From: Pseudochrobactrum saccharolyticum
GTDB taxonomy: Bacteria > Pseudomonadota > Alphaproteobacteria > Rhizobiales > Rhizobiaceae
Length of the DNA: 64,000 nucleotides
NCBI RefSeq assembly: GCF_008801715.1
Contig: NZ_VZPG01000004.1
Location: forward strand, 248,001 to 312,000
Direction of reading: 5' to 3'
Position 1 is the first letter of the stretch; every line of letters begins with the position of its first letter. The position numbers and the translations under genes are program-made. The notes beneath the pieces were generated by a model that was not told the origin of the DNA, made no database searches, and saw only the letters and a program-made list of their open reading frames with translations. Of the stretch, positions 44,194 to 51,851 are shown one piece after another.

Positions 44194-45618
44194 ATGAGCA
44201 TGAATGACCGTCAGGACTTGTGGCAAAAGGTTGAGGACGAAAAGCAGCGCCTCATCGAAATGAGCGACCGCGTTTGGGGAATGCCGGAGGTTTGCTATAC
44301 CGAAGAGCGCTCTATGGCTGAACATAAGGCTGAGCTGTTGCATCACGGTTTTCGTGTGACCGAGGGCATTGCCGGTATTCCGACCTCTGTGATTGGCGAG
44401 GCCGGTGAAGGCGGGCCGGTTATTGCTTTTATGGGCGAATATGATGCGCTGCCGGGGCTCAGTCAGGAAGCCGGTGCCTCTGAACATAAGCCGATTGAAG
44501 CGGGTGGTCATGGTCATGGCTGCGGTCATAATCTGTTGGGCGCGGGTGCATTGCTTGCGGCAGTTGCTCTCAAAAATTATCTTGCTGAACATAAAATTCC
44601 TGGGCGTGTGCGTTATTATGGCTGCCCAGCGGAAGAGGGCGGTGCGGCCAAAGCATTTATGGTGCGTGCCGGTGCTTTTGACGATGCCGATGTTGCAATC
44701 TCCTGGCATCCATACAGCTTCTGGGAAGTGGCTCCGGCTTTGTCGCTGGCCAATACCCGTGCGGACTTCATCTTTACCGGTCGTGCTTCTCATGCGGCTG
44801 CTGCGCCGCATCTTGGTCGCAGTGCACTCGATGCGGTTGAGCTGATGAATGTCGGTGTCAATTATATGCGTGAACATATGCCGTCTGACGCGCGTATCCA
44901 TTATGCATTGCTGGATACCGGCGGTATTGCTCCGAATGTGGTGCAAGCCCATGCACGCGTGCGATATTCTATCCGTGCGATGGATTTGCAGACCATGCTC
45001 TCACTGGTGAACCGCGTGAACAAGATTGCGCAAGGTTCTGCGATGATGACCGAAACCCGTATGGAGATGAAAATCGTCAGCGCGGTTTCCAATACGCTGA
45101 GCAACAAGCCGCTGGAACAGGCACTGTATCGCACTATGCAGGAGTTGGGCGCACCGGAATTTGACGATCAGGATCGTGATTATGCCCGCAAAATCCGTGC
45201 CACCCTCTCACCGGAAGAAATCTCTTCCGTCTATAATGTGATTGGAATGCCGGAAACGGATGCACCATTGGCAGAGTTCTTAGTGCCGCTCGATCAGCCA
45301 CATAAGCCACAGATAGGCTCGACTGATATTGGTGATGTCAGCTGGGTGGTGCCGACTGTGCAGGTTCATGCGCCGACAGTGGCCATCGGCACGCCTTTTC
45401 ACACATGGCAGGTGGTGGCGCAGGGCAAATCTCCGGCAGCACATAAAGCCATGGTGCATGTGGCAAAAGCGATGGCCGCGACCGGTCTTGCTGTGCTGAG
45501 TGATCCGGTGCTGATGGCAGATGCCAAGGCAGCATTGGCGGCACAAACTGCCCGCACACCTTATATCAGTCCGTTGAGCGAAGGCGTGGAGCCGCCGCTG
45601 GATATGTCTAAAGGCTGA
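44194..45618 (+). CDS. M20-family amidohydrolase (AbgB/aminoacylase-like)
   Basis: The 474-residue metallohydrolase contains GEYDALPGLSQEAGASEH, GGHGHGCGHNLLGAGALLA (about 104-122, metal histidines), YYGCPAEEGGAAKAFMV (catalytic Glu) and SDIGDVSWVVPT. The long C-terminus and motif spacing resemble AbgB, the p-aminobenzoyl-glutamate hydrolase subunit, and the N-acyl amino acid amidohydrolases. It would cleave an amide bond in the molecule brought in by the transporter. It ends the cassette at a strong terminator. Confidence 0.87.
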   Translation: MSMNDRQDLWQKVEDEKQRLIEMSDRVWGMPEVCYTEERSMAEHKAELLHHGFRVTEGIAGIPTSVIGEAGEGGPVIAFMGEYDALPGLSQEAGASEHKPIEAGGHGHGCGHNLLGAGALLAAVALKNYLAEHKIPGRVRYYGCPAEEGGAAKAFMVRAGAFDDADVAISWHPYSFWEVAPALSLANTRADFIFTGRASHAAAAPHLGRSALDAVELMNVGVNYMREHMPSDARIHYALLDTGGIAPNVVQAHARVRYSIRAMDLQTMLSLVNRVNKIAQGSAMMTETRMEMKIVSAVSNTLSNKPLEQALYRTMQELGAPEFDDQDRDYARKIRATLSPEEISSVYNVIGMPETDAPLAEFLVPLDQPHKPQIGSTDIGDVSWVVPTVQVHAPTVAIGTPFHTWQVVAQGKSPAAHKAMVHVAKAMAATGLAVLSDPVLMADAKAALAAQTARTPYISPLSEGVEPPLDMSKG

Positions 45619-45644
45619 TGGTCGTTTAAAGTGATTATGAAACG

Positions 45645-45672
45645 AAAAAGGCAGCCTTCAGGCTGCCTTTTT
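45645..45672 (+). terminator. Terminator of the transporter-hydrolase operon
   Basis: A 12-bp stem, AAAAAGGCAGCC with GGCTGCCTTTTT, loop TTCA, with T following. Symmetric flanks allow use from both strands. Confidence 0.93.
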
Positions 45673-45693
45673 TGCTGATGATTTTGAGTGCTC

Positions 45694-46041
45694 TCAATCA
45701 TTCGATTTAGTGCGATACCAAATATATCCGATACCAATGATGGCTATAAATGGTGCGAAAGCCCATAGCAGCGCATTGATGAATAGTTTCAGCATCATCA
45801 GGATCAGCGCGTTCATCAGGAAAATATTCTGTCCCATGACGAGATTTTTCAGCTCATCCCAGACGAGTTTTGAAAACGGGAACATAAGCGTGCAGATTGC
45901 AAAATAGAAAAGCGGGGCGAACTGTGCGCCGTTTTTTGCCTGCAAAGCTACCGTGACCATTAAAGCGAAGAAACAAGCACCAATTAACCAGGCACGGATC
46001 AGATATGTGCGTTCAACACCGTTCAGAATACGCCCTAACAT
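45694..46041 (-). CDS. Hypothetical inner-membrane protein
   Basis: A 115-residue protein with three hydrophobic segments (about 17-35, 43-59 and 76-107) and short charged loops (WDELKNLV). Length and composition suggest an inner-membrane protein. I do not recognise the family and no motif gives a function. It stands alone between a terminator and the SH3 gene, which it faces head to head. Confidence 0.65.
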   Translation of the reverse strand: MLGRILNGVERTYLIRAWLIGACFFALMVTVALQAKNGAQFAPLFYFAICTLMFPFSKLVWDELKNLVMGQNIFLMNALILMMLKLFINALLWAFAPFIAIIGIGYIWYRTKSND

Positions 46042-46203
46042 TCTACCTCAGTCATATTTATGAATATTGATAAAGGGGCGTATAACTTTCATGTGTCGAA
46101 AAAGTAAACAAATCAAATAATCTGGTATTACTGAGACTATGTTCATGCCCGGTACAGTTTTGAATGTTATTGTGCAATTGTAATTTACGACAGGAAGTCC
46201 GGT

Positions 46204-46527
46204 ATGTTTTCAAAACCTATAATTATCGCTTTGGCACTGGCAGTCTTTCCGGTTTCGGCACATGCAACAACAGGGCCGGGTTGTCTTCGCGTTGTGAATG
46301 TTGATGCCGGTGATGCGTTGAATGTTCGTGCGAGACCCTCTGCAAAAAGCAGAATTGTGATTTCAATTCCTGCCAATAATTATGGTGTGCTGGCTCTGAA
46401 GGGGGAATGCACACCGAAGACAATTCCGTGGGGGCAGCGCTGGTGTCCGGTCAGCTATTCCTATGAAGACGGTACATTGCACGGTTTTGTTAAAGCCCGT
46501 TTTGTTCGGGATCAGGAATGCCCGTGA
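46204..46527 (+). CDS. Secreted SH3-domain protein
   Basis: The 107-residue precursor has a signal peptide (about 1-22, SAHA-TTG) and a bacterial SH3 domain: LNVRARPSAKSRIVISIPAN, then the WCPVSYSYEDGTLHGFVKARFV half. It has cysteines at CLRV, GECT, RWCP and the C-terminal QECP, likely forming disulfides. Bacterial SH3 domains often bind peptidoglycan; a periplasmic envelope role is likely but unproven. CAGGAAG precedes the start. Confidence 0.8.
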   Translation: MFSKPIIIALALAVFPVSAHATTGPGCLRVVNVDAGDALNVRARPSAKSRIVISIPANNYGVLALKGECTPKTIPWGQRWCPVSYSYEDGTLHGFVKARFVRDQECP

Positions 46528-46570
46528 TCAAATTCATTCATGGATGAACGGGATATGCATGACTAAAGTA

Positions 46571-46594
46571 TAAGGCAGTCTTTTGACTGCCTTA
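46571..46594 (+). terminator. Terminator after the SH3 gene
   Basis: Arms TAAGGCAGTC and GACTGCCTTA, loop TTTT, followed by TTTG. Short T run, so strength is uncertain. Confidence 0.7.
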
Positions 46595-46659
46595 TTTGTT
46601 TTACTTGACCTTAATCAATCCCTTGGCCAATTAGACTGTGTGTATATGGCGGGGGAATC

Positions 46660-46995
46660 ATGAAGATCAAATTAATATTAGCTCTGTCTTTGACAGTATT
46701 TTCTGTAGCATGTGCTAAAAGACCTGATGCTATAGTGCCGGTTGATATTCCGATGGCAGCTTATTCAAATTTGAACTGTCAGAGTTTGGCTCATGAATAT
46801 TCCAGAGAGAAAAGTAATCTTGCTGTTCTTTCTAAACAGCAGAATGATGCCGCAACCGGAGATGCCGTTGGTGTGTTTTTAATCGGTGTTCCGGCTTCGA
46901 GCACATTTGGCGGAAATAAAGAAGGACAGGTTGCTGTGTCTAAAGGCAAAATAAATGCCATTGAAGCCGTGTGGAGAAACAAAGGCTGCAGATAG
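46660..46995 (+). CDS. Small lipoprotein
   Basis: The 111-residue protein has a lipoprotein signal (LTVFSVAC, lipidated Cys18). The mature part contains LNCQSLAHEYSREKSNLAVL, a short helix then Gly-rich stretch (VGVFLIGVPASSTFGGNKEGQVAVSKGKINAIE) and a C-terminal cysteine. This layout recurs in small rhizobial lipoproteins with a glycine-zipper-like segment that may insert in the membrane. Function unknown. A terminator follows. Confidence 0.75.
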   Translation: MKIKLILALSLTVFSVACAKRPDAIVPVDIPMAAYSNLNCQSLAHEYSREKSNLAVLSKQQNDAATGDAVGVFLIGVPASSTFGGNKEGQVAVSKGKINAIEAVWRNKGCR

Positions 46996-47013
46996 TCATT
47001 CGCAATTTTACAG

Positions 47014-47037
47014 ACCCCGCCAAGTGCGGGGTTTTTA
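47014..47037 (+). terminator. Terminator after the lipoprotein gene
   Basis: Arms ACCCCGC and GCGGGGT with loop CAAGT, followed by TTTT. It overlaps the stop region of the small minus-strand gene. Confidence 0.8.
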
Positions 47038-47205
47038 TTGAAGCAGGAATAGAGTGGCTACAAATGTGCAGATGAAAACAACAATCACAATTGCTGAAAA
47101 AGCAGTGCTATTCAGCTGAGTTTTAGGCGGAGGCGGAAGCATTTGCAGCTTCTTTTCAGGATCTGCGTGTTTTACACTTCTGAATTTGTGGACATTGTTT
47201 CTCAT
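47035..47205 (-). CDS. Small single-pass membrane protein (56 residues)
   Basis: A minus-strand frame encodes 56 residues: a basic N-terminus (MRNNVHKFRSVKHADPEKK), a PPPP stretch, and one clear C-terminal transmembrane helix (about 36-55, FSAIVIVVFICTFVATLFLL). The tail-anchor layout and the hydrophobic run with no stop codons argue that it is real. Weak point: no good Shine-Dalgarno site precedes the ATG, and a repeat element abuts the start. An internal ATG at residue 22 is another possible start. Confidence 0.5.
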   Translation of the reverse strand: MRNNVHKFRSVKHADPEKKLQMLPPPPKTQLNSTAFSAIVIVVFICTFVATLFLLQ

Positions 47206-47209
47206 CGGC

Positions 47210-47274
47210 TAGAGCATAATTTTAAAGTGTTAGAGCGACCTTTGTGTGCCAAGTCTGGCACACGGCGCTCTATA
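47210..47274. repeat. Palindromic interspersed repeat, short copy
   Basis: This is an inverted copy of the unit at 15567-15630: TAGAGCATAATTTTAAAGTG, TTAGAGCGACCTTTGTGTGC, then the GCCAAGTCTGGCACACGGCGCTCTA palindrome end. It lies between the starts and ends of two minus-strand genes. Confidence 0.7.
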
Positions 47275-47283
47275 TCGTTTTAT

Positions 47284-47622
47284 CTAACGATACCGCGAGA
47301 ATAAATCGAACTGGGCCTGATTGATTGTCTGTTCATTCCAGTCAACTTCACGCTTTGATTGCGGTATGAAGCTTTTACGGTGATCGTTATCGTAGAATAA
47401 TGTCCCGTGAATGCCAACAGCATTACGTTTCAATATCGGACGCTCCCAAAGAGGAGCCAGTACACGATTGGTTTCATCGTCACCGAGCCGTGCAATGAGG
47501 TCTTCAATCAGCTCCATATCACATTCATCCGGGAAGATGATGTTATATTCACTCTCGGTTGCCTGAAATATGCTATAAGTCGCGTTTATTGCACCGTCGA
47601 TAATCTGGATATTTTTCATCAT
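47284..47622 (-). CDS. Hypothetical protein
   Basis: A 112-residue soluble protein beginning with two Met codons. It has an acidic start (FPDECDMELIEDLIARLGDDE) and a basic, aromatic C-terminal half (HGTLFYDNDHRKSFIPQSKREVDW). No signal or membrane segment. Its length and pattern suggest a small cytoplasmic fold that I do not recognise. Repeats lie downstream and MgtC gene sits 100 bases upstream on the same strand. Confidence 0.65.
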   Translation of the reverse strand: MMKNIQIIDGAINATYSIFQATESEYNIIFPDECDMELIEDLIARLGDDETNRVLAPLWERPILKRNAVGIHGTLFYDNDHRKSFIPQSKREVDWNEQTINQAQFDLFSRYR

Positions 47623-47721
47623 TATTATCTGCTGTTTTTATCGGACACACTATTACTGCAAGCTTATGTCATATGGATACTGGTAATAAGCAAGCGGTTT
47701 TCTGGTAATATATTCTACAGT

Positions 47722-48231
47722 TTATTGGCTGCCTTTTTTGTTGATCGCTGTTTCAGGTGCGGAGGTGTCGGGGTCATCTGTCAGAGACTTTCCGTTGGAG
47801 AACATCCACAGGGTTAATAGTGCGAAAACGACAATGATGATTGCGACATCAAATGTGCCCATCGCACATGCGATGCCGACTGCGCCGGTGGCCCAAAGGC
47901 TTGCGGCTGTTGCAGTCCCTTTGACTGAAGTGCTGAGGCGTAAAATTGCACCGCCGCCGATAAACCCCATGCCGGTGATGACACCTTCTATAATACGGGC
48001 AAGCGCTTCCGGATTGTCTGCTGTGATGCTTTCAGCTGCCTGAACAAAGCCGCAGCTGGCTACGGCAACTAAGGGGAAAGTTCGAAGGCCTGCGCTTCTT
48101 TCTTCCCTTTCCCGGTGCCAGCCTATGGGCAAAGCCAATATATAGGCCGCTGCAAGGGCGATAATATGCGGCCAGACATTGAAATTATCGGCGCTGAACG
48201 TGGTTGTGATTGCTGCCTGAAACGCTTCCAT
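47722..48231 (-). CDS. MgtC/SapB-family membrane protein
   Basis: The 169-residue protein has five helices and the MgtC/SapB motifs: LPIGWHREREERSAGLRTFPLVAVASCG, then VITGMGFIGGGAILR and VKGTATAASLWATGAVGIACAMG. MgtC affects growth in low Mg2+ and survival in macrophages in several pathogens, partly through the F1Fo ATPase; Brucella has an MgtC that matters for intracellular growth. This copy lacks the C-terminal ACT-like domain of full MgtC, so it is the short SapB-like form. No Mg-sensing leader is apparent upstream. Confidence 0.88.
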   Translation of the reverse strand: MEAFQAAITTTFSADNFNVWPHIIALAAAYILALPIGWHREREERSAGLRTFPLVAVASCGFVQAAESITADNPEALARIIEGVITGMGFIGGGAILRLSTSVKGTATAASLWATGAVGIACAMGTFDVAIIIVVFALLTLWMFSNGKSLTDDPDTSAPETAINKKGSQ

Positions 48232-48316
48232 CCGCTTCCTCGAATCTTTGTGGTGATGAAGAGGAAAACGTGGTGATCTGCAGAATGTTCCAAAGAAGCA
48301 GTTGTGGCAGAAGCTC

Positions 48317-48646
48317 TTACAGTTCCGCGCGGATGCTCATTTTCTCAATGTGACCTTCCCGCAGATATAAGAATAATGGCAGCGCGAAGGATACGCCCGC
48401 AGCTAAGCCGATCAGAGCATAATATCCGGAAGGCATTTTAAGTTTCCGGCTTTGATGGATGATAAAGATAATCAGTACCAGTGCGGATATAGCGACATCT
48501 GCTGCGAAGAAGCGTGAGATATTGTTTGCAAATAAATGCTCAAAAAATAAAGCTGAGTTGAACCCGTTCTCGATCAGGAACAAACAGAAAAAATATAAAG
48601 GGAATGCTGCGCCTATAATCATCAATAGAAAATAAATCTGCCGCAT
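48317..48646 (-). CDS. DUF2834-like membrane protein
   Basis: From ATG 48646 the protein has 109 residues and three hydrophobic segments (about 4-24, 46-63 and 73-93), with NISRFFAADVAISALVLIIF matching DUF2834. The family is of unknown function. I rejected the longer frame to 48751 because the first 35 residues are not hydrophobic and the gene would overlap the next small gene. A start near a ribosome site (AGAGGGCAG) supports 48646. Confidence 0.72.
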   Translation of the reverse strand: MRQIYFLLMIIGAAFPLYFFCLFLIENGFNSALFFEHLFANNISRFFAADVAISALVLIIFIIHQSRKLKMPSGYYALIGLAAGVSFALPLFLYLREGHIEKMSIRAEL

Positions 48647-48751
48647 TCTGCCCTCTGATTTAAATATTAAAACCCGAGGAGAATAAAACGCGACTTCCGG
48701 AGTAAAGCAAGAGGCGATAGCATGAGGAACTGCAACGGTCCGGCTGGCCAA

Positions 48752-48841
48752 TTAGTTGTCGCGTCTGCCACCAGCATAATAAAGTGCGATTGCCCCGTTT
48801 ATGGCGAGTATCACAAAAATACATATCCAGAACCCTGCCAT
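48752..48841 (-). CDS. Small membrane protein (29 residues)
   Basis: A 30-codon minus-strand frame. The product is almost entirely one transmembrane helix (FWICIFVILAINGAIALYY, about 4-22) followed by the basic tail AGGRRDN. AGGAG lies eight bases before the ATG, an unusually good ribosome site for this stretch. It is too short for usual annotation. It is upstream of the DUF2834 gene on the same strand, so the two may be one transcript. Such one-helix proteins often modulate larger membrane partners. Confidence 0.6.
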   Translation of the reverse strand: MAGFWICIFVILAINGAIALYYAGGRRDN

Positions 48842-48980
48842 ATCAATCTCCTGTCCGTGGAGAATGGCAAGTTAGAGGGCGTGTTGCCCAGCTATAATTT
48901 TCTGTAGTTTTGTTCGCTGTGAAAGTTTTGTTCTACAGGCAGATAATCAGTTAAGACCGATAAGCGAAGGCATGCCGTGC

Positions 48981-49067
48981 TTGAGCATTTCACAGTCAAG
49001 TTGGATCAACTTGACTTCTTGATTATGTCAAGTTGGATCAACTTGACGCCCGTGATAATGCGAGCAA
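48981..49067. repeat. Element with two identical 21-bp palindromes
   Basis: The palindrome with arms GTCAAGTTG and CAACTTGAC around GAT occurs twice, at 48995-49015 and 49027-49047, with 32 bases from start to start (three helical turns). The pair is framed by TTGAGCATTTCAC on the left and GTGATAATGCGAGCAA on the right, themselves roughly inverted. It may be a repeat of the Brucella palindromic type or a double operator. Confidence 0.7.
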
Positions 49068-49075
49068 ATAAAGAA

Positions 49076-49120
49076 TCTAGAGCGAGCGCTATGATCCAAT
49101 CTAGACGTAAACCGCTCTAG
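49076..49120. repeat. Small palindromic element
   Basis: TCTAGAGCGAGCGCTATGAT, then CCAATCTAGACGTAAACCGCTCTAG, with matching ends CTAGAGCG/CGCTCTAG. It belongs with the other AGAGCG-ended repeats and ends just before the following gene. Confidence 0.5.
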
Positions 49121-49130
49121 GTGTCGGGAT

Positions 49131-49637
49131 ATGCATGAAGAGGATAGTTGGGGCAAAATGATTTTCAGCCGGTTCTTCGCAGAAGATGTCGCTCATTTTT
49201 TATCCAAGAGAGGGAGCATAACAGGGGGTGTCTGTCTGCTTTGCGTTGTTGCTGTTTTTACTCCGGCTTCTGCCCATGCAGAAGATGTTGCAGACTGGGA
49301 AAATATAGCTTCAGGCACTGCATTTATGTCCAATCCTGCTGCTGTTGAATATAAGACCGGCTATAGCAATATTGGTTATGACCATTTCCGTTCGGAAATT
49401 ATGCTGAACTGGTCTGATGGTGAGGCGCAGTCACAGACTATTTATGAGGGGATTTACGACAGGCCTCCCGCTAAAGTCTGGGGTGCCGGTGACCGTCTCT
49501 GTGTATCGATGCAAACCTGCGCACGATATGAGGATAACTGTACGACAAATATCATAGTGTATCGCTATGATGCTGATGTTAAACTGTTTTCGGAGCTTCC
49601 GGCTGGTGACAATCTATGCGTTCAAGTAAAAAAATAA
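49131..49637 (+). CDS. Secreted hypothetical protein
   Basis: The 168-residue product carries a hydrophobic segment (about 32-48, GGVCLLCVVAVFTPASAHA) with a signal-cleavage site AHA-ED, preceded by an unusually long N-terminal stretch, so ATG 49158 may be the real start. The mature part has repeated aromatic residues (YDHFRSEIMLNWSDGEAQSQ) and Cys pairs at LCVSMQTC, NC and NLCVQV, suggesting disulfides. Family not recognised. Likely periplasmic or surface exposed. Confidence 0.65.
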   Translation: MHEEDSWGKMIFSRFFAEDVAHFLSKRGSITGGVCLLCVVAVFTPASAHAEDVADWENIASGTAFMSNPAAVEYKTGYSNIGYDHFRSEIMLNWSDGEAQSQTIYEGIYDRPPAKVWGAGDRLCVSMQTCARYEDNCTTNIIVYRYDADVKLFSELPAGDNLCVQVKK

Positions 49638-49698
49638 TTGTGCGGCTTAATATCTGAAGTCAGCCAGAGTTGTGTAGAATGTCTGCTTTGGCGAATAG

Positions 49699-50118
49699 TT
49701 AAACGGTCCGGCGGGAATGGCGCGGTGCAATTATTTTTCCGGCATGGGCGGCAATCGCCATTTCAAAACTATCGGCAATGCGGCGCGCCCGATCAATAAA
49801 GATAATGGCTGCTTCCTCAGGAAAAATTTCCCGTGCAGTTTGCTCAAACAAGCCGAGCCAGCGGTCAAAATGCTCGCTTTTTAAATTGAGCTTCAGGTGA
49901 GGCGGCATCGGACGACCTTCATAGCCACCGGTTTTGAGAATGACCGCTGACCAGAATTCCGAAATCTGCGCAATGTGATGATCCCAGTCATGTACTGCAT
50001 CGGCGAAAATCGGGCCAATTAATGCATCTTCACGGGCACGGCCGTAAAATCTGGCAACCAATGTCTGGATTGACGCTTTGTCGATGGATGGATGCGGTTG
50101 ATTAATAAGAACAGTCAT
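49699..50118 (-). CDS. Group III truncated haemoglobin
   Basis: From ATG 50118 the protein has 139 residues in the truncated 2-on-2 globin fold of group III. Tyr26 (ARFYGRAR) is the distal B10 residue and His83 in SEHFDRWLGLF is the proximal haem ligand. FYGRAREDALIGPIF and FWSAVILKTGGYEGRPMPPH are typical. These globins are associated with low-oxygen and reactive nitrogen biology in Campylobacter and rhizobia; the exact role is open. A longer frame with 27 extra residues was rejected. It is close to argP on the same strand. Confidence 0.88.
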   Translation of the reverse strand: MTVLINQPHPSIDKASIQTLVARFYGRAREDALIGPIFADAVHDWDHHIAQISEFWSAVILKTGGYEGRPMPPHLKLNLKSEHFDRWLGLFEQTAREIFPEEAAIIFIDRARRIADSFEMAIAAHAGKIIAPRHSRRTV

Positions 50119-50214
50119 AACCGGTACAGGAAGCACTGCCCGACGTAAGGTGTGCTTTTTTGTTGGAAGGATATAGCAGGTTGTACTCAAAACGGGCATG
50201 TTTTGAAAGCAAAT

Positions 50215-51117
50215 TCACGGCTGGATCAAAAATTGCTTTGCAACCTGTGTAACCTGTCGGGTGAGATTGGTCAGTTCATTCGCTGCCAGATGATTGACTT
50301 GCCAGAACAGAGGAATTTCCAAAGCACTGTCGGGAACCAGTTCAACCAGACGACCAGATTTGATGTGTTCATGCACGATATGAACCGGATTCATACCCCA
50401 GCCCATTCCTGCTAAACAGGCATCGATAAAACCTTGTGTTGAAGGAATCCGATGTGTGGGCATATTAATAATACGCCCCAGTGTCCGGTTAATCCATTCC
50501 TGTTGCAGCCGGTCTTTCTGATTGAATGAGAGTGCTGGTGCTTTAGCAATTCCTTCTGCAATACCATTGGTAAAATGCTTTTCAATAAAAGCGGGGGTGG
50601 CCGTTGCCTGATAGCGCAATGCTCCCAACTGCGAAACACGACAGCCCTTTATTGGCTTTGAAAGTGATGTAACTGCCGCAAGCACCCGGCCGCGCTCAAG
50701 CCATTCAGCCGTATAGTCTTCATCATCAATCGCAATGCTCAGTAAATAGCCTGTATCCTGCACAAAAGGAGCCATAGCCTTTAGGAACCATGTGCCTATA
50801 CTGTCGGCATTTACAGCTATATTGATGGTAATTCGTTGCATCGCTGAGTTTTGCATCTCAGCCAGATTAGGCAAATGCTTGGCCAGCTCGCTTTCAAGCA
50901 TGCTGACATGTTCCAGATGACGGCAGAGCCATTCACCTTTCTCTGTTGCCACACACGGGCTTCCTCTCTCGATCAAAGACACGCCGAGACGTTCTTCTAT
51001 GATTTTCACACGCTGAGAGATTGCAGAGGGCGTTACATGCAGAGCTTTGGCAGCCTGTTCGAAGCTGCCGGTTTGTACAACCATCTTGACAGCAAGAGCG
51101 GCAGGATAGTCAATCAT
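50215..51117 (-). CDS. argP: ArgP/LysG-type LysR-family regulator
   Basis: A 300-residue LysR-type protein with an N-terminal winged helix (about 17-44, SFEQAAKALHVTPSAISQRV) and a periplasmic-binding-like effector domain. Its pattern (MIDYPAALAVKMVVQTGSFEQAA) and position, divergent from an ArgO-type exporter 99 bases away, match ArgP/LysG, which activates lysine or arginine export when these amino acids are abundant. Confidence 0.88.
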   Translation of the reverse strand: MIDYPAALAVKMVVQTGSFEQAAKALHVTPSAISQRVKIIEERLGVSLIERGSPCVATEKGEWLCRHLEHVSMLESELAKHLPNLAEMQNSAMQRITINIAVNADSIGTWFLKAMAPFVQDTGYLLSIAIDDEDYTAEWLERGRVLAAVTSLSKPIKGCRVSQLGALRYQATATPAFIEKHFTNGIAEGIAKAPALSFNQKDRLQQEWINRTLGRIINMPTHRIPSTQGFIDACLAGMGWGMNPVHIVHEHIKSGRLVELVPDSALEIPLFWQVNHLAANELTNLTRQVTQVAKQFLIQP

Positions 51118-51216
51118 GCATTAGTTTCCCTTACTTTGAATTAGATTGTTTAATTTTACTAAACTCACGCTTCTGATAACACGGTTTGCAATTCCAGCCG
51201 AGTTTAAAATTCAGAT

Positions 51217-51828
51217 ATGAGCTTATCAGTATTCATTACAGGCATGACGATGGGGCTGAGCCTGATCGTTGCCATTGGTTCGCAAAATGCTTTCCTGCTG
51301 CGGCAAGGCTTGCGCAACGAACATGTTTTTGCCGTTTCCTTAACCTGCGCTTTGTCCGATGCAATTCTGATCGCATTGGGGGTCGCGGGCTTTGGTACGA
51401 TTATCGGCATGGCGCCCTGGCTTGATCCGGTCATGCGCTATGGCGGAGCCGCATTTCTTATATTCTATGGGGCGGCTAATATGCGCTCGGCATTGCGATC
51501 ATCTGAAACCCTTGCATCCGGTAATTCTGCTGAAAAGCAAAGTTTAAAAGCAGCTGTGCTGACCTGTTTCGCGCTCACATGGCTCAATCCGCATGTTTAT
51601 CTCGATACGGTGATGCTGCTCGGCTCTATCTCGACCCAGTTTTCAGGTTTTGAGTTTATGTTTGCAGCCGGTGCAATCTTAGCTTCATTTTTATTTTTCT
51701 TTTCGCTTGGTTACGGGGCAAAGTGGTTGAGACCGCTATTTGCAAAACCGTCAGCGTGGAGAATTCTTGAGGCAATTATTGCATTTGTAATGTGGGGAAT
51801 TGCTGCCCGTCTTCTTATTGGTTTGTGA
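51217..51828 (+). CDS. argO: ArgO/LysE-family arginine or lysine exporter
   Basis: A 203-residue transporter with about six helices and the family opening MGLSLIVAIGSQNAFLLRQGL, then CALSDAILIALGVAGFG and CFALTWLNPHVYLDTVMLLG. These are signatures of LysE/ArgO (SQNAF, LNPHVYLD). It exports basic amino acids and is presumably activated by the divergent ArgP. Start ATG 51217 follows an A-rich stretch without a strong ribosome site. Two further genes follow at 23- and 21-base intervals, apparently in the same operon. Confidence 0.88.
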   Translation: MSLSVFITGMTMGLSLIVAIGSQNAFLLRQGLRNEHVFAVSLTCALSDAILIALGVAGFGTIIGMAPWLDPVMRYGGAAFLIFYGAANMRSALRSSETLASGNSAEKQSLKAAVLTCFALTWLNPHVYLDTVMLLGSISTQFSGFEFMFAAGAILASFLFFFSLGYGAKWLRPLFAKPSAWRILEAIIAFVMWGIAARLLIGL

Positions 51829-51851
51829 GTAAATCACCGGAGTTTAACTGA

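Noticed and set aside
46570-47220. CRISPR array or tandem repeat array
   Set aside because: The repeats present are palindromic and dispersed, without regular spacers. No cas genes anywhere in the window.
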